Shown here: positions 51,773 through 60,013 of the stretch, in pieces
How positions within the stretch are numbered: position 1 is the stretch's first letter
Layout: each line of letters begins with the position of its first letter
Assembly: GCA_963789355.1 (NCBI GenBank)
Contig: CAWBKK010000010.1
Location: forward strand, 248,001 to 312,000
Source: Gaiellasilicea sp963789355
GTDB lineage: Bacteria; Actinomycetota; Thermoleophilia; Gaiellales; Gaiellaceae
Direction of reading: 5' to 3'
Length of the DNA: 64,000 nucleotides
Made by a program: the position numbers and the translations under genes
Notes under the pieces: model-generated
Told to the model about the DNA's origin: nothing
Databases searched by the model: none
Seen by the model: only the letters and a program-made list of their open reading frames with translations

Positions 51773-52170
51773 GTCCGCGGCTCCATGAGGGCGAAGCCCT
51801 TGCGCAGCTCGAGCCAGGTGGCGCCGTTGCGCTCGATCAGCGCCGCATGGTCGACCGTCGAGTCGAGCAGCCTGCGGAGGCCGACGGTCTCGCCGGGCTC
51901 GGCTTCGAGCTCGGCAACCGTCCGCTCGCCGACGGGTCCCACCGCGACGTCGATCGTGTCGCCGCTGACGCTGAGCAGCACGCTGACCTCGCCCTCGTCG
52001 GCCTCGTCGTGCTCCAGCACCGACGCGAGCGCCAGCTGCACGTCGTCGAGCACCTCGATGGTGACGTCGTGGCGCGCGGCGATCCCACCGACGACGAGCT
52101 CGGCGACGATCGAGAAGTCGCGCTCGCGCGGAATCGTGATCTCGACGATGTCCCCCACGTGCGCCGCCAT
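51769..52170 (-). CDS. Anti-sigma factor, RsbW-like GHKL fold
   Basis: 133 residues matching RsbW/SpoIIAB-type serine-kinase anti-sigma factors in layout: IVEITIPRERDFSIVAELVVGG, then the helix DVQLALASVLEHDEADEG where the ATP-binding N-box (E-x-x-x-N) should be. The Glu and Asn are not conserved and later G-boxes are not evident, so kinase activity is doubtful. Translationally coupled to the sigma factor gene downstream (4-bp overlap). Confidence 0.78.
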   Translation of the reverse strand: MAAHVGDIVEITIPRERDFSIVAELVVGGIAARHDVTIEVLDDVQLALASVLEHDEADEGEVSVLLSVSGDTIDVAVGPVGERTVAELEAEPGETVGLRRLLDSTVDHAALIERNGATWLELRKGFALMEPRT

Positions 52171-52637
52171 CAGCGAGTGCCGCTGCCGGCGGCGCGAAGC
52201 TCCTCTTCGAGGTCTCGCTCCCTCCGTGCGGCCGCTTCCTTCGCGCTCTGGACGGCCTCGCCAAAATCATGGCGCGCCTTCAGGGTCGCGATCCCGTGGG
52301 CCAGCCCGGCCGCAAGACCGGAGACCTTCTGCACCGGGCGTGCGATCGCGAAGCTCACGGCGCGTACCGCCGTGTCCACGCTGTCCGCCATATCGACTGC
52401 GCTGTCCGTCACCTGATCCACCTTGTCCAGCTGCCCGTTCACCTTGTCGACGCTCTCGCCGACCTTGTGGATCACAGGCAGCAGCTCGCGTTCCGTTCCT
52501 CTGATGAACGAAGAAAGACGCGCGAAGGTTCCGCCGAGGCGGACGAACGTGTAGCCGAGGCCGAGGCCGACGGCGAGCAGGAAGACGGCGAGAGCGTAGT
52601 TGGCGACATCGCTCGCGCTGGCGGCTAGAAGCAGCAC
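52170..52637 (-). CDS. DUF948-like membrane coiled-coil protein
   Basis: 155 residues: one membrane helix (about 13-35), then a heptad-like region with repeated V-D/K spacing (IHKVGESVDKVNGQLDKVDQVTDSAVDMADSVDT), then an Ala/Glu/Arg-rich tail. This matches the DUF948 pattern of general-stress-associated proteins. Overlaps the anti-sigma start (TGATG), so it belongs to the sigma operon. Confidence 0.75.
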   Translation of the reverse strand: MLLLAASASDVANYALAVFLLAVGLGLGYTFVRLGGTFARLSSFIRGTERELLPVIHKVGESVDKVNGQLDKVDQVTDSAVDMADSVDTAVRAVSFAIARPVQKVSGLAAGLAHGIATLKARHDFGEAVQSAKEAAARRERDLEEELRAAGSGTR

Positions 52638-52646
52638 GCGCGCATC

Positions 52647-53906
52647 TTAGTGATGAGCGGCCGACGTGACCACGCCGCAACCCACAACGGCCCCGTCGTC
52701 GTAGAGAACGGCGATCTGGCCGGGCGCGACACCGTACGCGGGCTGGGCGAGCTCGAGCGTGAACCCGGCGGGCGTCGCCGTCACGTGCGCCGGCGAGGCC
52801 GACGAGCGGTAGCGAAGCTTCGCCTCGACGCGCTCGGCCCCCGTGTGCAGGGTGCCGCGGACAGCCACGGTGGAGCAGGCCAGTGAGCCGCGCGGCCCGA
52901 CGACGAGCGTGTTCGTGGCCGGATCCGAGCGCAGCGCGAAGAGCGGCTCGGCCGCGGCCACTCCGATCCCGCGCCGCTGGCCCGGGGTGTAGCGCCACAC
53001 GCCTGCATGCCGCCCGAGCTCCACCCCGTCCTCGTCGACGATCGCGCCGTCGGCCGGCTCGAGGCCGCGGCGCTCGAGGAACGAGCGGTAGTCGTCGCCG
53101 GCGAGAAAGCAGGCCTCCTGGCTTTCGCGGCGCTCCGCGACCTCGAGGCCGGCCGCGCCCGCCTCGATGCGCGTCTCGGACTTCGTCTGGTCGCCGAGCG
53201 GGAACTCGATCCGCTCGAGCAAGGCAGGATCGAGCGGCGCGAGCATGTAGGACTGATCCTTTTCCGGGTCGGCCGCGCGGGCGAGCAGCTTGCGGCCGTC
53301 GCGCTCGACGATCCGGGCGTAGTGGCCCGTCCAGAGCTTCGCGGCACCTGCGCGCTCGGTGAAGTCGAGCAACTCGGCGAAGCGGAACTCGCCGTTGCAG
53401 CGGCCGCACGGATTCGGCGTCTCGCCGCGCGCGTAGGCGGCGACGAACGGGTCGACGACGGCCCGCCGGAACTCCTCGCGCAGGTCGAGCGTGACGTGCG
53501 GCAGCCCGAGCGCATGGCAGGTCTCGCGCGCGGCGATCACGGCTTCCGGAGAGCAGCAGGCCCGCTCGGAGTCGGGGCCGGCCGGGTCGAGCCAGAGGCG
53601 GAGCGTGACGCCGATCGCCTTCGGCCCCGCGCGCAGGAGCGCGACGGCGCTGTCGACGCCACCGCTCATCGCGACCGCGATCCGCTCGGGGTCTGGGTCG
53701 GCGCGAAAGACCTCGGCGAGCGCGTTCGCGAGCGCGTCGGCCGCGAGCGTCTCACCGGGCACAGCCGCGGCCTCGAGCAGCGTCAACCCGGCGAGCGGCC
53801 GGGAGATCCCGGGCGCATCTGCGTCGACGATCCGGTCGCCGTCGACCAGGAGCCGCACGAATGCGAGGTCTGCACCGCGCGCGGAATCGCCGACGACTTC
53901 GAGCAT
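52647..53906 (-). CDS. mnmA: tRNA 2-thiouridylase MnmA with N-terminal NifU-like domain lacking cysteines
   Basis: 419 residues. Residues about 78-419 are MnmA, which thiolates U34 of tRNA(Lys/Glu/Gln): P-loop AVAMSGGVDSAVALL, catalytic Cys in GETPNPCGRCNG, second Cys in ESQEACFLAGDDY, and the C-terminal beta-barrel with TPGQRRGIGVA. Residues 1-75 (ARGADLAFVRLLVDGDRIVDADAP, then GLTLLEAAAVPGETL) resemble the fold of IscU/NifU scaffolds but hold no Cys, so they cannot bind an Fe-S cluster in the usual way. A similar extension is not in E. coli MnmA. Start ATG 53906. Confidence 0.9.
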   Translation of the reverse strand: MLEVVGDSARGADLAFVRLLVDGDRIVDADAPGISRPLAGLTLLEAAAVPGETLAADALANALAEVFRADPDPERIAVAMSGGVDSAVALLRAGPKAIGVTLRLWLDPAGPDSERACCSPEAVIAARETCHALGLPHVTLDLREEFRRAVVDPFVAAYARGETPNPCGRCNGEFRFAELLDFTERAGAAKLWTGHYARIVERDGRKLLARAADPEKDQSYMLAPLDPALLERIEFPLGDQTKSETRIEAGAAGLEVAERRESQEACFLAGDDYRSFLERRGLEPADGAIVDEDGVELGRHAGVWRYTPGQRRGIGVAAAEPLFALRSDPATNTLVVGPRGSLACSTVAVRGTLHTGAERVEAKLRYRSSASPAHVTATPAGFTLELAQPAYGVAPGQIAVLYDDGAVVGCGVVTSAAHH

Positions 53907-53945
53907 GAGGCTCAGCCTAGCCGCCGCCTCCGTCTACAATGCGTT

Positions 53946-54112
53946 CGCTCGACCCTGTACGTGGCCTTGCGCGTAAACGTGAACCAACGCTCACGTCAAG
54001 GGAGCCTGGGTTCGGTCTAGACCTCACCCGTCGACGTCCGGCACGGCACCCACCTGGTTCAGCCAGGTTCGCATCGGCGCAAGGAAGCATCGGCAGGGTC
54101 AGGGCACTTTTT
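53946..54112 (+). ncRNA. ssrS: Structured RNA, probable 6S RNA
   Basis: A ~165-nt element in a 217-bp gap. A -10 TACAAT (53935-53940) precedes it and a five-T run (54108-54112) ends it, on the plus strand. Long-range pairing: GACCCTG (53951-53957) with CAGGGTC (54094-54100) and CCTTGCGC (53965-53972) with GCGCAAGG (54077-54084), separated by a small internal loop. Inside are hairpins at 53977-53996 (ACGTGA/TCACGT), 54015-54024 (GGTCTAGACC) and 54052-54068 (ACCTGG/CCAGGT). A closing stem, an interrupted stem and a central region fit 6S RNA. In Bacillus the 6S gene bsrA lies by aspS; here aspS is 2.3 kb away. Identity is inferred; no conserved block was confirmed. Confidence 0.5.
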
Positions 54113-54123
54113 CCCGCCGACGG

Positions 54124-54550
54124 CTAGCGAGCCGCGAAGCGCCAGCGGATCTGCTGGGTGCCGTCGATCCCGAGCCGTTGCGCGAGCGCTTCCGTGAGCT
54201 CGAACTGGCGGCCCTGGCGCTTCAGTCTCGAGTCGATCACCTCGGTCAGCAGCTCGGTGCCGCCGTAGGCGACGTAGACCTTCACCCCGCAGGGGAGCAC
54301 GGGGTGGGTGACGCCGAGCGAGCGGTTCGTGAGTGTGCAGCCGGCAGGTCGTCCGCTCGGCATCGCGTGGCGCGCCGCGCGAGCCGGCGAGGGCGCTGTA
54401 CCACCCGGTCTCGGCGACGGTCACCGGCCGCGCTTCACCGGGTTTCGCCTCGTCCTCGGACGTCTCCCGCGTCAGCGCCAGCGCCGCGACGCCGGCGAGG
54501 AGCGCGACGGCGGCCAGCGCGACGGTCCGCTGGAGGACGCCGAGCGTCAC
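54124..54550 (-). CDS. RlpA-like double-psi beta-barrel protein (one frameshift)
   Basis: 141 codons after removing one extra C near 54375. N-terminus: GTG 54550, a signal-type helix (residues about 6-25, LQRTVALAAVALLAGVAALA), then GWYSALAG. After the frame break, CTLTNRSLGVTHPVLPCGVKVYVAYGG and VIDSRLKRQGRQFELTEALAQRLGIDG follow, matching the RlpA/barwin-like fold that binds or cleaves denuded glycan. The catalytic-site Asp (VID) is present. Overlaps the EP-repeat gene (4 bp). Confidence 0.7.
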
Positions 54551-55383
54551 CGCGGGCGAGTGGCGATCAGCTCGCCGAACGACTCGCGGACGAGGTCGTC
54601 GAACTCGGTCGGAAGGGTGCCGTCGGGCCTCGCGAACTCCCGCAAATAGACGACGAGATAGCCCCACTCGACGTCACGGGCCGGATCTTGGCCACCGCGC
54701 TCGCGCGTCAGGCGCTCGAGCTCCCAGAGGTTCCACTCCTGTGGCTGCGCGGGCAGCGGCAGCGTTGCCACCGGCGCCGCGACGGGCTCAGGCTCGCGGA
54801 CGGGCTCCGGCTCGGGTGTGGGCTCAGGCTCGGGAGCAGGGACGGCGGTCAGCTGCGGCTCGACGACGACGGGCTCCGGCTCTGGTTCCGGCTCCGGCTC
54901 TGGTTCGGGCTCCGGCTCCTCGGCGACCGGCTGGGGCTCGGCCGGTTGGGGCTCGGCGGTCGGCAGCTGCTCGGGTTCCGGCTCCGGCTCCGGCTCGGGC
55001 TCCGGCTCCGGCTCCGGTTCCGGCTCCGGTTCCGGCTCCGGTTCGGGCTCGGGTTCCGGCTCGGGCTCCGGCTCCGGCGGTGCCAGCTGGTCGAGCCAGG
55101 TCTCGTCCTCTTCGGGCCTTGGGGGCCGGTCTCCGGCGCGGATCGCGAGGACACTGGCCCACGGATCCGGGGTCACGACCCCCTCGACTCGGGCCGACCG
55201 GCTCGCGCGAAGTCGGCGGCGCGCCTGCCACGACGCGAGCTCGAGCGCGACGGTCAGTGCGTACGCGACCGCCATCACGACGATCACCTCCGTGACGGTC
55301 AAGTTGAGCAGCCCGGCGACGAGCGCCACGGTGATCAGGAAGAACGCTTCGAGCGCGAAGCGCGGCCACAGGCGACCGAGCAC
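54547..55383 (-). CDS. Membrane protein with long Glu-Pro repeat
   Basis: 278 residues: two closely spaced membrane helices (about 8-27 and 31-50), a basic cytoplasmic loop (ASWQARRRLRASRSARVE), then a Glu-Pro-rich region (residues about 103-200, mostly EP dipeptides) that should form a stiff extended rod, and a C-terminal domain of about 75 residues (WNLWELERLTRERGGQ; VVYLREFARPDGTLP). The rod may bridge the wall, as in TonB-like proteins. Co-oriented with a coiled-coil gene and an RlpA-like gene. No family recognised. Confidence 0.75.
   Translation of the reverse strand: MLGRLWPRFALEAFFLITVALVAGLLNLTVTEVIVVMAVAYALTVALELASWQARRRLRASRSARVEGVVTPDPWASVLAIRAGDRPPRPEEDETWLDQLAPPEPEPEPEPEPEPEPEPEPEPEPEPEPEPEPEPEPEQLPTAEPQPAEPQPVAEEPEPEPEPEPEPEPEPVVVEPQLTAVPAPEPEPTPEPEPVREPEPVAAPVATLPLPAQPQEWNLWELERLTRERGGQDPARDVEWGYLVVYLREFARPDGTLPTEFDDLVRESFGELIATRPR
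54971..55077. repeat. Hexanucleotide repeat encoding Glu-Pro dipeptides
   Basis: About 18 near-perfect copies of a 6-bp unit (+ strand variants GGCTCC, GGTTCC, GGCTCG, GGTTCG), read on the minus strand as GAG/GAA-CCG/CCC codons. A second shorter run lies at about 54867-54925. Synonymous variation between copies suggests selection for the protein rather than recent slippage. It is prone to replication slippage and misassembly. Confidence 0.85.
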
Positions 55384-55392
55384 GGGCGCCGC

Positions 55393-56310
55393 CTACTTCT
55401 CGGGCTCGGGCTCCCCGCCCTCGGCCGGTTGCCGCTGCGCCTCATCGGCGTCGGCGGTCGGCGTCACGGGGGGAGAAGCCGGCTCGTCGTCCACGTCGGG
55501 CTCAGGCGCGGATACGGGAGCGTCGACGCGGCCGCCGGCAAGCGCTTGCGCCGGACGCATCGGCGCCGGGGGCACGGAGGAGGCGCTGCGGGCGATCTCG
55601 CTGTCGTTGGCCTCCATGATCGACTGCACGACCTGCGCGATCGCGGGCTCGCCGAGACCGGCCGCGGCCAGCAGCTGCTCGGCGCCCTTCTGGGCGCGGC
55701 CCATGACCGCGGTTGCCTGCGCGCGGGCCCATTCGAGCGTTTGCTCGACCTCCGCCCGGGCGGCATTCGTCAGCTCGGTGGCCTGGTGACGGGACTGCTC
55801 GAGGAGGCGGTTGCCGCGGGTCTCGGCCTCGCGCAGCTCGCGCGTGGCGTCGGCTTTCGACTTCGTCAGCAGGTCGCGCGACTCCGCCTTCGCGGCATTC
55901 ACGATCTCGGCCCGCTGCCGCTCGGACTCGTTGCGGTAGCGCTCGATCTCGGCCTCGCGCTCCTGGAGCTCACGCTGCCTCGCGCGCACCTCTTCTTCGG
56001 TGCGCTGCAGCTGCGACGCCGACGCGGTCTGCGCGTCGCGCTCGAGCGTGTCGGCGAACTCGGCGGCGGCACGAATCAGGTGAAGCGAGTCCATCCGGAT
56101 CGCGTGGCCGGTCGGTTCGACGTTCGACGACTTGCGCGCGGCCTGCAGCACCCGCAGCTGCGCCTGCAGCTGGGCCGTGTGACGCCGGAAGGCGTCGAAC
56201 GCCTCGCGGACGCTCTGCTCCTCGTAGCCCTCGCCGGCGCGACCGAGCTGATCCAGGCTCGGAAGCGCGGTCAGCCCCGCGGACGAACGCTCTGACTCAC
56301 CTGACGACAT
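55393..56310 (-). CDS. DivIVA-like coiled-coil protein
   Basis: 305 residues. An N-terminal helical section (QSVREAFDAFRRHTAQLQAQLRVLQAAR) is followed by a long coiled coil (residues about 80-200, rich in E/R/Q with RTEEEVRARQRELQEREAEIE) and an acidic, Pro-rich tail. This resembles DivIVA/Wag31-type polar scaffold proteins, although the short N-terminal membrane-binding motif is not clearly seen. It is upstream of, and co-oriented with, the EP-repeat membrane and RlpA-like genes; a polar-growth or septal role is inferred. Confidence 0.6.
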   Translation of the reverse strand: MSSGESERSSAGLTALPSLDQLGRAGEGYEEQSVREAFDAFRRHTAQLQAQLRVLQAARKSSNVEPTGHAIRMDSLHLIRAAAEFADTLERDAQTASASQLQRTEEEVRARQRELQEREAEIERYRNESERQRAEIVNAAKAESRDLLTKSKADATRELREAETRGNRLLEQSRHQATELTNAARAEVEQTLEWARAQATAVMGRAQKGAEQLLAAAGLGEPAIAQVVQSIMEANDSEIARSASSVPPAPMRPAQALAGGRVDAPVSAPEPDVDDEPASPPVTPTADADEAQRQPAEGGEPEPEK

Positions 56311-56399
56311 GGCTCTTCACGCTTTCCTGGTTCGCTAGGCAGGCCGCGGCGCGGCTCGCCGGAAGTATGCCGTCTTCATCGGCTGTCGAACGGAAATCC

Positions 56400-58139
56400 T
56401 CAACTCGGCTTCTCGACGAGCTGTATTCCGAGCTCCTGGAGCTGTTCCTCCGTGACGTCGGACGGAGCGCCGCTCATCGGGTCGACACCGGCCTGATTCT
56501 TCGGGAACGCGATCACGTCGCGGAGATTGGGCTCCGCGGCGAGCACCATCGTCATCCGGTCGATCCCGAGCGCGATCCCGCCCATCGGCGGCGCCCCCAT
56601 CGCGAGCGCGTCGAGCAGGAAGCCGAATTTCGACCGCTGCTCGGCCTCCGTCATCCCCAGCAGCTCGAACACCTGTCCCTGGATTTCGGGCTCGTGGATC
56701 CTGAAGCTGCCGCCGCCGAGCTCGTTCCCGTTCACGATCAGGTCGTACGCGTGCGCGAGCGCGTGCTCGGGATCGTCGGCGAAGCCGTCCTTCCAGCCAT
56801 CGGTCGGCCGCGTGAAGGGGTGGTGCACCGCCGTCCACCGGCCCTCGTCGTCGTCGCGCTCGAACATCGGGAAGTCGTAGACCCAGAGGAACGTGAACGC
56901 GTCCTCGTCGATGAGGCCGAGCTCTCGGCCGAGGTGGCTGCGCAAGGCGCCGAGCACGCGCGAGGTGGCCGGCCACGTGTCGGCGGCGAAGAGGACCGTG
57001 GAGCCTGGGTCGCTGCGGAAGTGCGCCAGCTCCTGCTCGGTGAGGAACTTCGCGATCGGCGAGCGCACCTCCCCCTCCTCGTCGTAGACGAGATAGGCGA
57101 GCCCCTTCGCACCCCACTCCTTCGCGAGCTCCTCGAGCTTGGCGAGATCGCCGCGGGAGTACGCCTGGGGCACGCGCAGGAAGCGCACGGCGTCGGCGCT
57201 CTTGAAGACGCCGAACTCCGAGTCGCGCGTGACCTCCGTCGCGTCCACGAGCTCGAGCTCGAAGCGCGTGTCCGGCTTGTCGCTGCCGAAGCGGCGATCC
57301 GCCTCGGCAAAGGTCATCCGCGGGAACGGCGTCGCGATCTCGATCCCGAGGCACTCGCGCCAGATCCGCGCGTACATCTGCTCCATCGTCGCGTAGAGGA
57401 ACTCCTGGTCGGGGAAGCTCATCTCGACGTCGAGCTGCGTGATCTCCTGAACGCGGTCGGCGCGGAGATCCTCGTCCCGGAAGCAGATCGCGATCTGGTA
57501 GTAGCGGTCGAAGCCGGCGACCATCGTCAGCTGTTTCAGGATCTGCGGGCTCTGCGGCAACGCGTAGAAGCGGCCCGGCTGGAGGCGGGCGGGGACGACG
57601 AAGTCGCGCGCGCCCTCGGGCGTCGGCTTGAACAGGATCGGTGTCTGGATGTCGAGGAAGCCCGCGGCCTCCATCTCGCGGCGGATGATCCCGACCATCT
57701 GCGCGCGCAGGGTGATGTTGCGCTGCAGCTTCTCGCGGCGGAGGTCGAGCCAGCGGTAGCGCAGGCGGAGCGTCTCGTCGACGTTCTCCTCGTCGAGCTG
57801 GAACGGCAGTGGCGTCGAGCGGCTGACGATCGCGAGCGTTCCGACCTGCAGCTCGACCTCGCCCGTCGGCATGTTCGGGTTGACCGTCTCGGCGCTGCGC
57901 GCAACCAGCGTGCCCTCGGCGCGGAGGACGAACTCGTTTCGGATCTGGTGCGCCAGCTCGGCCGCTTCGGGCGCGAGCTCGGGATTGATCACGAGCTGCG
58001 TGACCCCGCTCCGATCGCGGAGGTCGACGAAGACCAGGCCACCGTGGTCGCGGCGGCGCGCCACCCACCCGGACAGGGTCAGCTTCTCGCCGACGAGCGC
58101 CGTCGTGGGCTCGCCGGCCATGTGGGTGCGCCAGGTCAT
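56400..58139 (-). CDS. aspS: Aspartyl-tRNA synthetase
   Basis: Bacterial-type class-IIb synthetase; 579 residues with the GAD insertion domain expected of this type. OB-fold anticodon region at the start (LVGEKLTLSGWVARRRDHGGLVFVDLRD), motif 2 (YYQIAICFRDEDLRADRVQEITQLDVEMSFPDQEF) and motif 3 (APPMGGIALGIDRMTMVLA). Overlaps the hisS stop (58136-58139, 4 bp). Whether it also charges tRNA(Asn) cannot be told here. Confidence 0.97.
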   Translation of the reverse strand: MTWRTHMAGEPTTALVGEKLTLSGWVARRRDHGGLVFVDLRDRSGVTQLVINPELAPEAAELAHQIRNEFVLRAEGTLVARSAETVNPNMPTGEVELQVGTLAIVSRSTPLPFQLDEENVDETLRLRYRWLDLRREKLQRNITLRAQMVGIIRREMEAAGFLDIQTPILFKPTPEGARDFVVPARLQPGRFYALPQSPQILKQLTMVAGFDRYYQIAICFRDEDLRADRVQEITQLDVEMSFPDQEFLYATMEQMYARIWRECLGIEIATPFPRMTFAEADRRFGSDKPDTRFELELVDATEVTRDSEFGVFKSADAVRFLRVPQAYSRGDLAKLEELAKEWGAKGLAYLVYDEEGEVRSPIAKFLTEQELAHFRSDPGSTVLFAADTWPATSRVLGALRSHLGRELGLIDEDAFTFLWVYDFPMFERDDDEGRWTAVHHPFTRPTDGWKDGFADDPEHALAHAYDLIVNGNELGGGSFRIHEPEIQGQVFELLGMTEAEQRSKFGFLLDALAMGAPPMGGIALGIDRMTMVLAAEPNLRDVIAFPKNQAGVDPMSGAPSDVTEEQLQELGIQLVEKPS

Positions 58140-59371
58140 CGCGACAGTCTGCCGAGAAGATCCGGATGGGCGACCGGTTCGTCCTGGGCGCCCGGCTTCC
58201 GGACCAGGGCGTCGCCGGCGCGAAGGATCACGGTCGTCGCCGCGCCGGAGCGGCCGGCCTGCGTCAGCTGCCCCTTGAGGGAGCGGCCGGCGTAGTCGGC
58301 GTCAGCCGCGACACCGGCGTCGCGGAGCGACTTGAGCAGCGGCGGCACGAGCTCGCGGTCGGCGTCTGGCTCGACCGCGACAAAGACGTCCACCGCCGGC
58401 GCCGCGGCGTCCGCGACGCCCTCGTCCTCCATCGCGATCAGGAGCCGTTCGATGCCGGCGCCGAAGCCGACGCCCGGAGTCGCCGGCCCGCCGATCTCCT
58501 CGACGAGGTAGTCGTAGCGGCCGCCGCCGGAGATGGTCGAGTTCTCGTTGTCCATCGGGCCGATGAACTCCCAGGCCGTGCGCGAGTAGTAGTCGAGGCC
58601 GCGCACGAGCGTCGGGACGAGCTCGTAGGCGACGCCGGTCGCGCCGAGATCGGCTTGTACGGCGGCAAAGTGCGCCTTGCACGCCTCGCAGAGCGAGTCG
58701 CCGATCTTGGGCGCCGCGGCGAGGAGCTTCCGAGTCCGTTCGTCCTTGACGTCGAAGACGCGGAGCGGGCTCGTCTGCAGCTTCTGCCGAGCGTCCTCGT
58801 CCAGCTCGTCGCGGTGGTCCTCGAGCCACGCGGTCAGCCGCTCGACGTACGCGGGCCGGCACTCCCGGCAGCCGATCGAGTTCAGCTCGAGCCGGTAGCT
58901 CGCGATCCCGAGCCGGCGCAGGAGCGTGTCGTAGAGCTGGATGATCTCGGCGTCGATGGCCGGATCGGCGGTGCCGATCGCCTCGACCGAGAGCTGCCAG
59001 TGCTCGCGAAAGCGGCCGCGACCGGGCGCGCCGTAGCGGTACATCGGCCCGATCGTGTAGAGCTTCTGCGGCTGCGGCTCGCGGTGCAGGCCGTGCTCGA
59101 CGTAGGCGCGCGCGATCGGCGCGGTGCCCTCGGGGCGGAGCGTCAGCGACCGGTCGGAGCGGTCGGCAAACGTGTACATCTCCTTCTGGACGACGTCGGA
59201 GCCCTGGCCGGACGTGCGCAGGAAGAGGTCGGTGTCCTCGAACAGGGGTGTCTGGATCGGCCGGTAGCCGTAGAGCGCGGTCAGGCGCTCCATCTCGCCG
59301 GTGACGCGCCGCCAGAGCGGTTGCTCGGACGGGAGGATGTCGTGCGTGCCGCGCGGCCGCTCGATCTTCAC
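58136..59371 (-). CDS. hisS: Histidyl-tRNA synthetase
   Basis: Class-II synthetase; 411 residues. The start GTG 59371 gives KIERPRGTHDILPSEQPLWRRV. Motif 2 (YTIGPMYRYGAPGRGRFREHWQ), His-A box (LVRGLDYYSRTAWEF) and motif 3 (GVGFGAGIERLLIAM) are visible, with a C-terminal anticodon-binding domain. Overlaps the MBL gene upstream by 4 bp and aspS downstream by 4 bp: the usual hisS-aspS pair. Confidence 0.97.
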   Translation of the reverse strand: MKIERPRGTHDILPSEQPLWRRVTGEMERLTALYGYRPIQTPLFEDTDLFLRTSGQGSDVVQKEMYTFADRSDRSLTLRPEGTAPIARAYVEHGLHREPQPQKLYTIGPMYRYGAPGRGRFREHWQLSVEAIGTADPAIDAEIIQLYDTLLRRLGIASYRLELNSIGCRECRPAYVERLTAWLEDHRDELDEDARQKLQTSPLRVFDVKDERTRKLLAAAPKIGDSLCEACKAHFAAVQADLGATGVAYELVPTLVRGLDYYSRTAWEFIGPMDNENSTISGGGRYDYLVEEIGGPATPGVGFGAGIERLLIAMEDEGVADAAAPAVDVFVAVEPDADRELVPPLLKSLRDAGVAADADYAGRSLKGQLTQAGRSGAATTVILRAGDALVRKPGAQDEPVAHPDLLGRLSR

Positions 59372-60006
59372 GGCGTGCGTAGCTCGGCGAGGAACGGGTT
59401 GCGCGCGAGCTCGTCGCCGAGCGTCGTGGCGGGGCCGTGACCGGAGTAGACGACCGTCTCGGGCGGGTAGGCGTCGGCGAGCGCGCGGATCGACTCGAGC
59501 AGCGCCTCCCAGTCGCCGAACGGGAGATCGACCCGTCCGACCGAGCCGGAGAAGAGGACGTCGCCGGAGAAGAGCGCGTTGTCGGCGTAGTAGGAGAGGT
59601 GGCCCGGGGAGTGGCCCGGGACGTGGCGTACCTGGAACGAGATGCCGGCTGCCTCGACGGTCTCGCCGCCCGAGAGGAGCGTCGCGTCGCCGGTGTAGGC
59701 GTCCGTCGCGAAGCCCGGGAAGAAGACGTCGGGGCGGCGGAAGACGTCGAGCTCGCCTTCCGGCAGCCAGACCGGAGCGTTGGTCGTCGCCGCCAGCGCG
59801 TCGAGGGCGCCGAAGTGGTCGAAGTGGCTGTGGGTCAGGAGGATCGCGGTGCAGGTCGCGCCTCGCGCCTCGAGCGCGCGCTCGATCTTGCGCGGCTCGT
59901 CGCCGGGGTCGATCACGACTGCTTCGGTCGCGTCCGGATCGGCGCGAACGAGGTAGCAATTCGTCCCGATCTGGCCGAGCGAGAGCTGATCGACTGCGAG
60001 CGTCAC
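59368..60006 (-). CDS. Metallo-beta-lactamase-fold hydrolase (glyoxalase II-like)
   Basis: 212 residues. The metal-binding THSHFDHFG motif, a second His in VPGHSPGHLS, the bridging Asp in LFSGDVLFSGSVGR, and a final His (YSGHGPATT) are all present. The GQIGTNCYLV opening is typical of the YcbL/glyoxalase-II-like group next to hisS in Firmicutes and Actinobacteria. Substrate not determined. GTG 60006 is the start; divergent from the cupin gene by only 7 bp. Confidence 0.9.
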   Translation of the reverse strand: MTLAVDQLSLGQIGTNCYLVRADPDATEAVVIDPGDEPRKIERALEARGATCTAILLTHSHFDHFGALDALAATTNAPVWLPEGELDVFRRPDVFFPGFATDAYTGDATLLSGGETVEAAGISFQVRHVPGHSPGHLSYYADNALFSGDVLFSGSVGRVDLPFGDWEALLESIRALADAYPPETVVYSGHGPATTLGDELARNPFLAELRTP

Positions 60007-60013
60007 GAGGCGG

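Noticed and set aside
54077..54100. Resemblance of AAGGAAGC to the SRP RNA domain IV loop
   Set aside because: The flanking CC-GGAA-GG tetraloop and symmetric loop of SRP RNA are absent, and the segment pairs elsewhere.
54971..55077. Possible CRISPR or satellite array
   Set aside because: The unit is 6 bp with no spacers and keeps the Glu-Pro frame, so it is a coding repeat.
54818..55789. Gly-Ser repeat protein on the plus strand
   Set aside because: It is the antisense reading of the Glu-Pro codons in the membrane protein; no start signal or domain supports it.
55713..58295. Plus-strand frame of 860 codons over the coiled-coil and aspS genes
   Set aside because: Antisense to conserved coding sequence; composition typical of shadow frames with no recognisable domain.
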